Assembly (NCBI GenBank): GCA_003134995.1
Contig: PLDC01000028.1
Coordinates: 124,001-188,000 of the forward strand
Source: Acidobacteriaceae bacterium
GTDB taxonomy: Bacteria > Acidobacteriota > Terriglobia > Terriglobales > Acidobacteriaceae
Direction: 5' to 3'
DNA length: 64,000 nucleotides
Shown: positions 43,678 to 52,879 of the stretch, in pieces
Numbering within the stretch: the stretch's first letter is position 1
How the letters are laid out: each line of letters starts with the position of its first letter
Translations under genes and position numbers: made by a program
The notes under the pieces: model-generated
The model's input: the letters and a program-made list of their open reading frames with translations, nothing else
Databases searched by the model: none
What the model was told of the DNA's origin: nothing

Positions 43678-45000
43678 CTAAGGATAAAGCCGGTGCAGCA
43701 TCCTCGGAAACGGAATCGTCTCCCGCACGTGCTCGAGCCCGCAGATCCACGCCACGGCACGCTCAATGCCCATGCCGAAGCCGCCGTGCGGAACGCTGCC
43801 GTACTTGCGCAAATCCAAATACCACTTGAACGCTTCCTCCGGCAATCCGTGTTCGTGAATGCGCTGCACCAGCAACTCGTACGAAGCCATACGCTGCGAC
43901 CCGCCAATAATTTCGCCATAACCTTCCGGCGCCAACACGTCCACGCACAAAGCCAACTCTGGCCGCTGCGGATCGGGCTCCATATAAAACGCCTTCACCT
44001 TCGCCGGATATCGATGCACCATCACTGGCTTGTCGAACTGCGCCGAAAGATAAGTTTCATCGGGGGAGCCCAAATCGCCGCCCCACTCGAACTTCGCTTC
44101 CAGCGCGCCTTTCGCGTGCCCCTCTTGCAGATTCTTCACCGCGTCGTCGTAACTGATGCGCGGAAACGGCGGCACAATTTTTTCTAGCCTCGCAATGTCG
44201 CGCCCAATCGCCTGCAGGTCCACGCGCCGCCGCTCTACGCAGCGCTGCACCACAAAACTGATCAGCCCCTCGGCCAAATCCATCAGGTCATCGAGTTCAG
44301 CATAGGCAATCTCGGGCTCGACCATCCAGAATTCGGTGAGGTGACGGCGCGTCTTCGATTTTTCCGCGCGAAACGTTGGCCCGAACGAATACACTTTTCC
44401 GAGCGCCATCGCCGTGGCCTCGATGTAAAGCTGGCCCGACTGCGTGAGGTAAGCCTGCTCGTCGAAATAATCGACGGGGAAAAGCGTGCTCGTGCCTTCG
44501 CAAGCCGCCGGAGTAAGAATCGGCGGATCGGTCAACGTGAAGCCACGCTCATCAAAAAAATCGCGCACCGCTTTAACAATCTCCGCGCGCACTCGCAGAA
44601 TCGACGCCTGCCGCTGCGACCGCACCCACAGATGCCGGTGCTCCATCAGGAAATCCACCCCATGCTCTTTCGGAGTGATGGGATAAGGATCGGATTCCGG
44701 CACGCGCTGCACCACCTGCACGTTCGCCACATCGAGTTCGTAGCCGCCCGGAGCGCGCTTATCGGCGCGCACCTTGCCCTCGACGATCACGCTCGACTCC
44801 TGCGTCAGAGTCTTGATCGCCTCAAACACCTCAGGCGTGACCGCGTTCTTCGGAACCACACCCTGAATCACGCCCGAGCCGTCGCGAAACTGCGGAAACA
44901 GCAACTTCCCGCTCTCGCGCAGGTTATAAAGCCATCCGCGCAGCGTCACGGTTTGACCTTCGAACTTCCCAATTTCAGCGATCGTAGTTATCGTTGGCAT
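43678..45000 (-). CDS. asnS: asparagine--tRNA ligase
   Basis: 440 residues. An OB-fold anticodon domain (residues 1-110, [20 protein letters not shown]) precedes the class II core. Motif 2 [19 protein letters not shown] and motif 3 [19 protein letters not shown] are visible. [16 protein letters not shown] identifies an AsnRS rather than an AspRS. It charges tRNA-Asn. Repeats lie on both sides: the gene-carrying unit after it and the copy at 45018 before it. Confidence 0.97.
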   Translation of the reverse strand: MPTITTIAEIGKFEGQTVTLRGWLYNLRESGKLLFPQFRDGSGVIQGVVPKNAVTPEVFEAIKTLTQESSVIVEGKVRADKRAPGGYELDVANVQVVQRVPESDPYPITPKEHGVDFLMEHRHLWVRSQRQASILRVRAEIVKAVRDFFDERGFTLTDPPILTPAACEGTSTLFPVDYFDEQAYLTQSGQLYIEATAMALGKVYSFGPTFRAEKSKTRRHLTEFWMVEPEIAYAELDDLMDLAEGLISFVVQRCVERRRVDLQAIGRDIARLEKIVPPFPRISYDDAVKNLQEGHAKGALEAKFEWGGDLGSPDETYLSAQFDKPVMVHRYPAKVKAFYMEPDPQRPELALCVDVLAPEGYGEIIGGSQRMASYELLVQRIHEHGLPEEAFKWYLDLRKYGSVPHGGFGMGIERAVAWICGLEHVRETIPFPRMLHRLYP

Positions 45001-45017
45001 GGTTTAGAAACTCATTC

Positions 45018-45130
45018 ACCGCCGAGGTCGCCGAGAGCGCCGAGAAGACAAGGTCGGTCTCCATTGTCGCCAGCAGCACTCTCGATTCGTACTTCTTTTT
45101 CCTCTCGGCGTTCTCCGCGTGCTCGGCGGT
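45018..45130. repeat. palindromic CGCCGAG element, short copy
   Basis: ACCGCCGAGGTCGCCGAGAG ... CTCGGCGTTCTCCGCGTGCT + CGGCGGT. About 60 bases of spacer. Between asnS and the sugar isomerase gene. Confidence 0.85.
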
Positions 45131-45137
45131 AAAAGTC

Positions 45138-45959
45138 CTACGCCGCTTCCAGCTTCTCGAACGTCTCCCCCAGTTTCTCCAGCGGATTCACTTTCTCGTT
45201 CTCTTCCAGTTCCAGCAGCAAAGCCGGTGTCTGCGGCGCCGATCGCAGCAGTTCCATCGCTTCTTTCCAGTCAACAGTTCCCTGCCCTGGCCACAGATGT
45301 GAATCGTGAAGCTTGTCGTTGTCGTGAACGTGCGTCGAACACACACGCCCACGCACAATCTCGAAGGCCTCGCGCACCGAACCCATCATGTGGGCGTGCC
45401 CAAAATCAAAGCAAATCCCCACATCTTCGAAATGCGCGGCATGAATCATTTCCATGAGCCTTTCCGGCGTGGAAAGTTCGTTGGGAATATTTTCCAGCAG
45501 GATGCGAACGCCGAGCGGCTTGGCAAACGCCCGTAGATGCTCGATCGACGTCATCGCCGATTCGAACTTCTTCTCGCTGAAACTCTCGTTCGGCAATCCC
45601 AGATGCTGGATCAGAAAACGAAACGGAATCTGCTCCGCAATCTCCAGCGCGCGCTTCACCTCATCCATCGCCTCAACCAGGCCCGCGCGATCCGTCGACG
45701 CTAGGTTTATCGGAGGCGCTCCGGCCCGCCCCCACTCGTAATCGGCATAAAGCGGCGAATGCACGGAGTTCAGCGGAACCCCGCTGCCGCGAAACCATTC
45801 GGCAATCTCTTTGACGTGAGCCTTGCGGTTGGCATAATCGAGATGCTGCCGCGCCGCGAATATTTCAATCGCCTGCACTCCGCTGCGAGTCAGGCCATCC
45901 AGAATTCCCGGATGCAGCCGCTCTTTCACATACAAATAAGTAGAGACCGCTTTCAACAT
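45138..45959 (-). CDS. sugar phosphate isomerase/epimerase (xylose-isomerase-like TIM barrel)
   Basis: 273 residues. AP-endonuclease-2/xylose-isomerase barrel: RSGVQAIEIFAARQHLDYAN near the start, VRILLENIPNEL with the metal Glu, then EDVGICFDFGHAHMMG and ALLLELEENEKVN. Probably an epimerase or isomerase of a sugar or inositol-like substrate; which one cannot be told. Confidence 0.88.
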   Translation of the reverse strand: MLKAVSTYLYVKERLHPGILDGLTRSGVQAIEIFAARQHLDYANRKAHVKEIAEWFRGSGVPLNSVHSPLYADYEWGRAGAPPINLASTDRAGLVEAMDEVKRALEIAEQIPFRFLIQHLGLPNESFSEKKFESAMTSIEHLRAFAKPLGVRILLENIPNELSTPERLMEMIHAAHFEDVGICFDFGHAHMMGSVREAFEIVRGRVCSTHVHDNDKLHDSHLWPGQGTVDWKEAMELLRSAPQTPALLLELEENEKVNPLEKLGETFEKLEAA

Positions 45960-45973
45960 GCCCGTTCCTTAAT

Positions 45974-46077
45974 GAAGAATTGTTGATTGATGATTGCTGA
46001 TGATTGCTGACTGATTAACCGCAAAACTCACAGGTTTTGATTCTCAATCAGCAATCATCAATCAGCAATCGACAATA
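45974..46077. repeat. large inverted repeat of attgctgatgattg words
   Basis: GAATTGTTGATTGATGATTG ... and its rough complement AATCAGCAATCATCAATCAG ... CGACAATATT flank about 35 bases. It follows the stop of the gamma-glutamyltransferase gene (46081) and could end its transcript. Confidence 0.6.
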
Positions 46078-46080
46078 TTT

Positions 46081-47589
46081 CTAGTAACCGACGGCCTTTC
46101 CATTGAACCTGTAATCGCTGGCGCCCAGCCGCTCGCCAGTTTTCGGGTTGATGGCGATGCACTCCGCATCGCTCCAATACGGATACACATTCCCACCCTC
46201 GTGCAGGCCAACCTCCACGTTGTATCCCATTTTCTGCAAGGCTTGCACCGTATCCGGCAAAAACGAGCGCTCGACATTCAGCACGTCCGGCAGCCACTGA
46301 TTATGAAAGCGCGGAGCATCCACCGCCTCCTGAATATTCATTCCATAATCCACCACGCCCATCAGAACATTGGCTACGGTCGTAATAATTTTCGAACTCC
46401 CCGGCGACCCCAGCACCAGAAATGTTTTGCCATTTCGCACCACAATCGTCGGAGTCATCGACGATAACGGCCGCTTCCCCGGACCAATCGCATTTGCCGC
46501 GCCTTGAATCAATCCATCGGAATTCGCCACACCCGGCTTGGCCGTGAAATCATCCATCTCGTCATTCAACAAAAAACCCAAGCCTTCTGCCGTAACTCGC
46601 GAACCGAACCAGTCATTGATCGTCGTCGTCACCGCGACCGCATTTCCCTCCGCATCCACTACAGAATAATGCGTGGTGTGCGGCGATTCATGATTCGCCG
46701 CCGGCTGCGGATGGACCGCAGCATATTGCTCAAGCTCGCTGAAAATCGCAGGCCGCTTCAACTCGTTGCTAGCGCTCGCGTGGTTCCCATCGATCGATTC
46801 GCGCCACGCCGCGCCGTATTTCTTGTCAATAAGTTGCGCAACCGGTATCTTCGAGAAATCGGGATCTCCCAAGAATTCTGCGCGATCAAAAAACGCCCGC
46901 CGGAACGCCTCCGTCGTAAAATGAATCGATTGCGCCGACCGGTTCTCGAGCTTGGCGAGATTGTATCCTTCCAAAATATTCAGCGATTCGATCAGAACCG
47001 TTCCACCGGAAGACGGCGGAGGCGCACTGATCACTTCATATTCGCGATAAGTCCCCCGAACCGGCTCGCGTTCCTTCACTTCATAGTGCGCCAGATCGTC
47101 AGCGGTAATCAGCCCTCCGCCCTTTTGCATCGCAGCCGCCAGTTCCCGCGCCAGCGCGCCATGATAAAAGTCATCCGGCTTCGCCGCAATCCGTTCCAGC
47201 GTGCGCGCCAACTCAGGCTGGCGAAAAATCTCGCCCGGCTGGTAGTAGTTGCCGTCGCGCTGAAAAATTCGCCGCGACTCCGCGAACTTCCCTAGATACT
47301 TATCGTGTTGCATATCGCGCGCCTCGGCCCAACTCAGCGCATAACCCTCGCGCGCCAGCCGGATCGCCGGACCCATCACCTTCTTCAGCGTCAGCCTGCC
47401 ATATTTTTGCTCGGCGTAGACCAGGCCCGCAACCGATCCCGGCACGCCGATCGCTTTGTATCCAACCACGCTCGCATCTTCGATTACATTTCCCTGCGCG
47501 TCCAGAAACATGTCGGCAGTCGCGGCCGCCGGAGCCTTCTCGCGATAGTCGAGGAAATGCACTTTCCCATCGGCCATCCGCATCAGCAT
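46081..47589 (-). CDS. ggt: gamma-glutamyltransferase, main segment (gene disrupted near its start)
   Basis: 502 residues from an ATG inside the family motif [17 protein letters not shown]. Continues with [20 protein letters not shown] and [20 protein letters not shown], in which the Thr before HYSVVD is the autoprocessing and catalytic residue. [13 protein letters not shown] and a normal C-terminus follow. It hydrolyses glutathione and gamma-glutamyl peptides in the periplasm. The signal peptide and first ~77 residues are in another frame (47583-47813), so this copy is probably inactive unless the deletion is an assembly error. Confidence 0.85.
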   Translation of the reverse strand: MLMRMADGKVHFLDYREKAPAAATADMFLDAQGNVIEDASVVGYKAIGVPGSVAGLVYAEQKYGRLTLKKVMGPAIRLAREGYALSWAEARDMQHDKYLGKFAESRRIFQRDGNYYQPGEIFRQPELARTLERIAAKPDDFYHGALARELAAAMQKGGGLITADDLAHYEVKEREPVRGTYREYEVISAPPPSSGGTVLIESLNILEGYNLAKLENRSAQSIHFTTEAFRRAFFDRAEFLGDPDFSKIPVAQLIDKKYGAAWRESIDGNHASASNELKRPAIFSELEQYAAVHPQPAANHESPHTTHYSVVDAEGNAVAVTTTINDWFGSRVTAEGLGFLLNDEMDDFTAKPGVANSDGLIQGAANAIGPGKRPLSSMTPTIVVRNGKTFLVLGSPGSSKIITTVANVLMGVVDYGMNIQEAVDAPRFHNQWLPDVLNVERSFLPDTVQALQKMGYNVEVGLHEGGNVYPYWSDAECIAINPKTGERLGASDYRFNGKAVGY

Positions 47590-47813
47590 GAATCCACCAC
47601 CGCCAGCGCAAATCCCGTAGCCACCGCGGCATCAACGGCATTGCCACCGGACTGCATGATTTCGACTCCCGCCCGCGACGCCAGCTCGTGAATGCTAACC
47701 ACAATTCCGTGAGCAGCGTGAACCGGCTCAGTCGAAGCCGCAACGGTAGGCGCGCCGCAGACCGCCGCGGCCGCCATCAGCAGCAGAATCAATAATTTGT
47801 GCCGGAATCGCAT
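47583..47813 (-). CDS. ggt: gamma-glutamyltransferase, N-terminal segment (disrupted gene)
   Basis: Signal peptide [20 protein letters not shown] then [18 protein letters not shown], the start of the family, followed by a frame loss and stop. In relatives the next residues are HPxxGNxGGGGF. Here the GGCGGTGGTG repeat that codes ALAVV and the one that codes GGGG are fused, with about 31 bases missing. Confidence 0.75.
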   Translation of the reverse strand: MRFRHKLLILLLMAAAAVCGAPTVAASTEPVHAAHGIVVSIHELASRAGVEIMQSGGNAVDAAVATGFALAVVDSC

Positions 47814-47941
47814 GAGAGGTCGAAAGCGCCTAGGAACGGGCGGACTCTTGAGGCTAGCCGACCCAGCAAACAGAGTCAAATCCGGATGGCTCATGGAGAG
47901 GCGGACGCCTCGTCCGCCAACTCTAACCAAAAAGCGGGACC

Positions 47942-48322
47942 TCAACCCCGCTTCGTCTTCTTCCGAGCGGAGGACGTCCGCGCTGCTCGTTTCTTCCCAG
48001 CCTTCTTCTTCGGAGCCTTCGCCGCCACCATCTCATAAGACTGCCGAATCAACTCCCGCAACTCATCCCACCGCACCGCATCCAGCCGGTCGAGCATCAC
48101 CCACTTGTAGCGGCCCACATACGGCGCGGGATGAATGCCCTCGCGCTCGATCAGTTCGGCAAACGTCTCCGGCGTGCACTTGAAGCAAAGCCGCGCGTCG
48201 TCCAGGCTCACAATCGCAAAAATCTTCCCCGCAATCTTGAAGCAAAGATCATCGCCCCACTGCAGCTTCTCCGTGGCCAGCGGGAAAGAAAGACAGTAAT
48301 CGCGAATAGAATCGACGCTCAT
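47942..48322 (-). CDS. MmcQ/YjbR-family protein
   Basis: 126 residues. [20 protein letters not shown] and [20 protein letters not shown] with the [11 protein letters not shown] strand are the YjbR fold (a double-wing-like DNA-binding-type fold). The C-terminal tail is strongly basic ([20 protein letters not shown]). Biological role not known; the tail would favour nucleic acid contact. Confidence 0.85.
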   Translation of the reverse strand: MSVDSIRDYCLSFPLATEKLQWGDDLCFKIAGKIFAIVSLDDARLCFKCTPETFAELIEREGIHPAPYVGRYKWVMLDRLDAVRWDELRELIRQSYEMVAAKAPKKKAGKKRAARTSSARKKTKRG

Positions 48323-48326
48323 AAAA

Positions 48327-48385
48327 CTGACCGAAAGCGGAAAGCGGAAAGCGGAAAGCTGACAGCTGAGAGCTGACAGCAGCTC
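48327..48385. repeat. short direct repeats, gaaagcg and agctgacagctg
   Basis: Four GGAAAGC-type units (gaaagcggaaagcggaaagc) followed by agctgacagctgagagctga. Just upstream of the YjbR-like start and reaching the end of the HtrA gene. Confidence 0.6.
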
Positions 48386-49536
48386 TAAACCTGTTCCCGA
48401 GCCTCCGCGAGCGCCACCTCCACATCCATCTTCTTCTTATCGCGGTAAATGGTCACCTTCACCGTGTCTCCGGCCCGATGGTTGTTCATCAACTGCGACA
48501 GGTCCATCTCGTCTTCAACTTTTTGTCCATCGATAGCCACGATCAGGTCGCCGCCCAGCATGATCAGCTTATTGCCAAGATAAGCGCGCTCAGTGCCGCC
48601 GCGCAGGCCACCCGCCTCCGCCGCGCCGCCGGGGGTCACTTGCAGAATCAGCAGACCGTAGTCGGCGGGCAATCCCATTTCATCGGCCAGATCCGCGCTA
48701 ATCGGAATGGTGCGCACGCCCAACGCCGGCCGCCGCACGCGGCCAAGCGTCATCAGATCGTTGAGAACGGCCTTCGCCGTATTGATCGGAATCGCAAAAC
48801 CGATGCCCGCGTTCTGCCCCACGCTGGAAAGAATCATGGTGTTGATGCCAATCACTTCGCCATGCCAGTTCATCAGCGGACCGCCCGAGTTCCCGGGATT
48901 GATCGCCGCATCCGTCTGAATAGCATCGCCAATCGTCGCGCCATTCGGTTCGCGCACGGGGCGGATGGAACTCACAATGCCGCGGGTCATCGTCCCCGCG
49001 AGGCCGAACGGATTGCCAATGGCGTAAACCTTCTGCCCCACCTGCAAGTGAGCCGAGTCGCCGAGCACCGCCGGAACCAGGTCCGGCGCCTTAATCTGGA
49101 TCACGGCCAGATCGTGCGCCTGATCCGTGCCCACAACCGTGGCCTTGTACTTCTTGCGGTTGTGCAGCGTGACTTCCACCTGCCGCGCGTTCTCAATCAC
49201 GTGATAGTTGGTAAGAATGTGGCCATCTTTGTCGATGATGAACCCCGAGCCTTGCCCATCCTGCGGCACCAGCCCGTAAAAGAAGTCGAAGGTCATCACG
49301 CGCGAGGTAACGTTCACCACCGACGGAATATTCTTCTTATATACGCTGATGTTGTTCTGCTCTTCGCTGTCGAGCCCCTCGCCGCCGGAAGCCTCGGTAA
49401 TCTCCACATGCGCAGGCTCACTGATCCAGTTCACCGGATTCGCCCCCGCGAACTTCGCATTCGAACGCCAGGTGGTGAAGTAAAAGAATGCGCCGGCAAT
49501 CACCAGCGCGAACATTGCAGGTCGTAGGAGTCTCAT
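48385..49536 (-). CDS. HtrA/DegP-type serine protease with one PDZ domain
   Basis: 383 residues. A membrane anchor helix (residues 4-20) precedes the trypsin-like domain with the triad His112 (LTNYHVIE), Asp142 (AHDLAVIQ) and Ser217 (NPGNSGGPL). One PDZ domain (about 275-375) has GLLILQVTPGGAAEAGGL and GGDLIVAIDGQKVEDEMDLS. Periplasmic quality control or signalling protease of the DegS-like build (anchor plus a single PDZ). Confidence 0.93.
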   Translation of the reverse strand: MRLLRPAMFALVIAGAFFYFTTWRSNAKFAGANPVNWISEPAHVEITEASGGEGLDSEEQNNISVYKKNIPSVVNVTSRVMTFDFFYGLVPQDGQGSGFIIDKDGHILTNYHVIENARQVEVTLHNRKKYKATVVGTDQAHDLAVIQIKAPDLVPAVLGDSAHLQVGQKVYAIGNPFGLAGTMTRGIVSSIRPVREPNGATIGDAIQTDAAINPGNSGGPLMNWHGEVIGINTMILSSVGQNAGIGFAIPINTAKAVLNDLMTLGRVRRPALGVRTIPISADLADEMGLPADYGLLILQVTPGGAAEAGGLRGGTERAYLGNKLIMLGGDLIVAIDGQKVEDEMDLSQLMNNHRAGDTVKVTIYRDKKKMDVEVALAEAREQV

Positions 49537-49572
49537 GGGTTCACACCTTCAAACTCGATTTTAAACAATTTC

Positions 49573-49600
49573 ACCACAGAGACACAGAGACACGGAGAGA
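49573..49600. repeat. accacagagacacagagaca repeat
   Basis: CACCACAGAGACACAGAGAC then ACGGAGAG: a short purine-rich tandem with period 8, upstream of the HtrA gene. Confidence 0.6.
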
Positions 49601-49749
49601 AAATCTCTGGGCGTTCTTGGGTCGGTCTCCTCGGTGGGTGTTCGTGCGGAAGTACGGGACGCTTGTGGATTTCGTCTAAAAAAAATGTTTCGCGGCAGCG
49701 ATTTTGGCGACTGTGCTCAGCGGTTGGCGCGATTCCGTTTTGGGAAGGT

Positions 49750-49980
49750 CGGGGTACCCCCTACCCCCCTCCCCCTCGGTATATTGGAATCAACGAGTTA
49801 GCGGGAAAATGCGATTTAATCTATTGGGCTCAACCACTTGCGGGCAAAATCTTGTGTTTAGAGGAGTTAGCTCCAGTTTGGCCGGAGATGCGTCTATCGC
49901 CTCCGCCTTGGGATGATCGACTAATTCGATGTCGAGGGCAAGGTTAGATGTCACATGGCGGTTGTGGAAATTGCATCGTT
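49750..49980 (+). repeat. GGGTACCCCC element, copy 1
   Basis: Begins GGGGTACCCCCTACCCCC, continues with CTTGCGGGCAAAATCTTG and GAGGAGTTAGCTCC, and ends GGGCAAGGTTAGATGTCACA then GGTTGTGGAAA. The second copy, inverted, is at 52925-53155 with the same blocks in the same order. Confidence 0.75.
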
Positions 49981-50004
49981 GCTCATGGCCCGAGCGTAGG
50001 GCCT

Positions 50005-50541
50005 TCACTTTTCTCTCTGATCCGTCCTAGACATGGCGAACGCATCATGGAGCAATCCCGGATCGAAAGAGTCGAGCACGAAAATCATTCCGTTCGTGCA
50101 TCGAATCCCCGTCTGACCAAGCCTGGCCCCGTTGACGTAGAAGCCTTCACTACGGATGTCGGCGCGAAGCTTTGCACCCATCAGAGTTCTCGCGGATAAC
50201 AAATCCGTCTTGTCATCGCGAGCAATGCTGCCGCGGACAAAATAGTGTGCTAGCAGAATGTGCATGGCCGCGCGGTTCGCTATTAGCGCTTCCCGATCCT
50301 CTTTCAGAAGCTTGGCAAAGGCCCGGTTGCTGAGGGCGAAAACCGTCAGGGGGCCCTCGTCCCGCAGCATCTTTGCCATGCCGCTCGATTGCACGGCAGT
50401 CATGAACATGGCAAGAGAGCGATCCGCCTGAGCGACGCTTGAGAGATCTCGCGTCTCGCTTGCCGCTGGGGAGGCGAGGTCCTGCGCCATGCCCATGCCC
50501 GTCAGCAGCACCACTATCGCGGCGATTCCTGTTCTCTTCAT
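50005..50541 (-). CDS. fasciclin (FAS1) domain secreted protein
   Basis: 178 residues: a signal peptide (IAAIVVLLTGMGMA) and one FAS1 domain. AMFMTAVQSSGMAKMLRDEG, PLTVFALSNRAFAKL, then MHILLAHYFVRGSIA, ARTLMGAKLRADI and GMIFVLDSFD follow the FAS1 H1, H2 and C-terminal patterns. Likely adhesive. Downstream (in transcript direction) lies the GGGTACCCCC element. Confidence 0.85.
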   Translation of the reverse strand: MKRTGIAAIVVLLTGMGMAQDLASPAASETRDLSSVAQADRSLAMFMTAVQSSGMAKMLRDEGPLTVFALSNRAFAKLLKEDREALIANRAAMHILLAHYFVRGSIARDDKTDLLSARTLMGAKLRADIRSEGFYVNGARLGQTGIRCTNGMIFVLDSFDPGLLHDAFAMSRTDQREK

Positions 50542-50582
50542 CGTGGCCTCCTCGATCTCATCTGCGACTCAAATTCCGACGC

Positions 50583-52340
50583 CTACTCGATCACGCGCTG
50601 GCTGATCTTCGCCGACGTACTCGCCTTCAGATTTCCATCGCCAAGATATTCGGCCCATATCTGGTGATTGCCAACAGTCAGCTTCGACGTGGCCAGCGTA
50701 GCCTTGCCATTGCTCACGGCAACAATCCCCAGTTTCCCTTGCTCGTCAAAGAACTCGACCGGGTCTCCGTTCGCAGCAACGCCGTTGGCGAAACTTACCG
50801 ACGCAGTGAATGCAACCAGATGCCCCACAATCGATGGATTGCGGCTGGAAACGATTGTAGTTGTGGTCGCCGCCTGATTCACTACCTGACCCACTGCTAC
50901 GGAATCTTGCGCCGGGTTGTTCGCGTCGCCAGGATAAGCGGCGACAATCGAGTTGGTGGTCACGACGAGGGACGAAGTGGTGAACGTAGCCACTCCGCCG
51001 CCATTCAGCGTGCCCGAACCGATGGTGATCGAATCGTCATTGAAGTTAACCGTACCGGTGGGCGGGTTGCCGTTACTCGACGCTACCGTGGCCGTGAAGG
51101 TAATGGGGTGACCGTAGGAAGACGGGTTAATGGAGGAAACGACCGCAGCGAACGTACCGGAATCGACCACCAGTTGGACCGGAAATCCCAGAGCCTGAAG
51201 TTGGCTGGAGTAATAAATCTGTTCGTTGCCAACGTTGTCAATTGCGAAGACATACGAAACGGTCCACGTGCCGGCCTCGCTGAAGGCTGGGGCAGTGGCC
51301 GTGCACTGGTAGGTCCCGTTGAGATCGGTTCCAGAAATCAAACTCATGTTGCAGCCAAAGTAGTGCTCTCCCGAAGGGCTTAGGAATAATGCGCCTGCAC
51401 CCTCACTCTCCACTCCGGAAAGATTGTCGGTTATCTGTGCGGTCACAGTTATAGTCGCGGAACCGGTCGTGGTATACACCACCGTTGGACTAAAGCTGAA
51501 ACTCGTCACTACCGGCGGCGTTGTGTCCGGGTTCGACGTGACTTGCAGCTGAGTGGGAAAGCCCATGGCCTGGAGCTGAGTGGTGTCGTAAATCTGCTCG
51601 TTGCCAATGTTGTCTTCGACGTACATGTACGAAACAGTCCACGTTCCGGGTTCGCTGTAGGCGTCAATTGTCCCGACGCACTGGAAAGTTCCGTTGAGAT
51701 CGGTTCCAGAGATCAGGGTCATATTGCAGCCAAAGCGTTCGAATCCCGACGGACTCAGGAATAACGGGCCCAGCGACCCGACGCCGGAAAGATTATCGGT
51801 CGCCTGCGCAGTTGCCGTAATCGAAGCCGAGCCGTATGTGGTATTTACCGATGTCGGAGTGAACGTGAAACTGGTCAGCACCGGCGGTGTCGTGTCGGGA
51901 TTCGATGTGACTTGAAGGTTCGTGGGAAAGCCGAGAGACTGCAGATCGCTCGTATAGTAGTACTGCTGGTTGCCGGCGTTATCCTCGACGTATACGTAAT
52001 CGACGTACCAGGTTCCAGCTTCACTGTAGGCTTGAATTGTCCCGGTACACTGGTAAGTTCCGTTGAGATTGGTTCCCGAGATCAGGGAGAAGACACAACC
52101 GAAGCGTTGGATTCCCGCAGGGCTGTAGAATTCCGCGGCCGCGTACCCAACCCCGGAAAGATTGTCCGTGATCTGCGCGGTCCCTGTGACAGTAGCCGAA
52201 CTGTTTGTGGTGTTCACCGACGTCGGAGCGAAGCTGAAACTCGTCAACACCGGCGGCTGCGTGTCCTGGGCCAGCGCGGGAAACGTCGCGACGACGGCCA
52301 CAAGGGACAGAAGCGTAAAGAAGATTCCCCGAACCGCCAT
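50583..52340 (-). CDS. secreted protein with three 123-residue repeats and two Ig-like domains
   Basis: 585 residues. Signal peptide MAVRGIFFTLLSLVAVVATF (ending ALAQ). Three tandem repeats of about 123 residues begin PPVLTSFSFAPTSVN, PPVLTSFTFTPTSVN and PPVVTSFSFSPTVVY; each holds two Cys (GCVFSLISG and GTYQC). Then two bacterial Ig-like domains of the Big_3/5 type (SINPSSYGHPITFTATVASS, IVSSRNPSIVGHLVAFTASV). Probably an exported surface or matrix protein. Repeats are 369 bases each at DNA level (52256 to about 51147). Confidence 0.8.
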   Translation of the reverse strand: MAVRGIFFTLLSLVAVVATFPALAQDTQPPVLTSFSFAPTSVNTTNSSATVTGTAQITDNLSGVGYAAAEFYSPAGIQRFGCVFSLISGTNLNGTYQCTGTIQAYSEAGTWYVDYVYVEDNAGNQQYYYTSDLQSLGFPTNLQVTSNPDTTPPVLTSFTFTPTSVNTTYGSASITATAQATDNLSGVGSLGPLFLSPSGFERFGCNMTLISGTDLNGTFQCVGTIDAYSEPGTWTVSYMYVEDNIGNEQIYDTTQLQAMGFPTQLQVTSNPDTTPPVVTSFSFSPTVVYTTTGSATITVTAQITDNLSGVESEGAGALFLSPSGEHYFGCNMSLISGTDLNGTYQCTATAPAFSEAGTWTVSYVFAIDNVGNEQIYYSSQLQALGFPVQLVVDSGTFAAVVSSINPSSYGHPITFTATVASSNGNPPTGTVNFNDDSITIGSGTLNGGGVATFTTSSLVVTTNSIVAAYPGDANNPAQDSVAVGQVVNQAATTTTIVSSRNPSIVGHLVAFTASVSFANGVAANGDPVEFFDEQGKLGIVAVSNGKATLATSKLTVGNHQIWAEYLGDGNLKASTSAKISQRVIE

Positions 52341-52476
52341 GCAAAGGCCTCCAAGCCCACGCCCGCCAATGGCGCCCGTCTTCTCAATCGCTATCGCTTC
52401 AGCGGCATCTCATCATCATCGCGGCTCAACCGCTTCGTCAAGATGAAGCTTTCTGCACACCGTAAATCGTCGCGCT

Positions 52477-52800
52477 TTATGTTCCCTGATTCAACAGCCG
52501 TTCCACCCTCTCCGGCTCGCAAGCGATGATCTTCAAATAAGCCTGGGTTGGCCGGTCCGGCTGCGCGCGGCCTTGCTCCCAGTCTCGCAGAGTGCCCAGC
52601 GGGATGTGATAGCAGACGGCGAATTCCTCCTGCGTTAACGCTAAGGCGCGGCGAATGATTTTCGCCTGGGGCGTTCGCTTCATCCGCTTAAGATCTTCGG
52701 CAGTCAGCGGTTGCGCATCGCGGTCAGCCCGGGCGGCTGCCTCGATGGCTGCGGCCGTCATGGGCCTAAGCGTTTTGCTGGAAGTAGTCGTCCTGCTCAT
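52477..52800 (-). CDS. helix-turn-helix antitoxin-like regulator next to a BrnT remnant
   Basis: 107 residues. An N-terminal linker precedes an XRE-type HTH: RRALALTQEEFAVCYHIPLG and TLRDWEQGRAQPDRPTQAYL. The start overlaps the end of a broken brnT gene just upstream, the usual order toxin then antitoxin/regulator for such modules. Alone it may remain as a repressor. Confidence 0.8.
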   Translation of the reverse strand: MSRTTTSSKTLRPMTAAAIEAAARADRDAQPLTAEDLKRMKRTPQAKIIRRALALTQEEFAVCYHIPLGTLRDWEQGRAQPDRPTQAYLKIIACEPERVERLLNQGT

Positions 52801-52879
52801 ACTGTGTCGCCCTTCGAGCTGAAATGATCCGAATGAGCTGCTCGCGTTCGGTAAAGGCCACGAACAATAAATTCCAGTT
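52766..52879 (-). pseudogene. C-terminal remnant of a BrnT-type toxin
   Basis: Reading the minus strand to a TAG at 52766 gives NWNLLFVAFTEREQLIRIIS then ARRATQYEQDDYFQQNA. The segment IRIISARRA and the following helix are the conserved end of BrnT ribonuclease toxins. A TGA stands directly upstream and the N-terminal half is missing, where the GGGTACCCCC element now lies. Hence a truncated toxin beside a surviving antitoxin-like gene. Confidence 0.7.

Larger units (their letters stand above)
49537..50004. other. gene-free stretch with repeats
   Basis: Contains the cacagagacacagagacacggagag repeat and the first copy of the GGGTACCCCC element. ORFs here are shadows of the repeat. Confidence 0.6.

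Noticed and set aside
33091-45130. CRISPR array suggested by repeated CGCCGAG words
   Set aside because: The repeats are palindromic, scattered over 12 kb and lack regular spacers; no cas gene nearby.
47300-47743. 147-residue minus-strand ORF over the ggt junction
   Set aside because: Composition rich in Arg and Trp, and it is the third frame of the broken ggt gene.
49663-49947. 94-residue plus-strand ORF
   Set aside because: Entirely made by the GGGTACCCCC repeat; the inverted copy does not keep it open.
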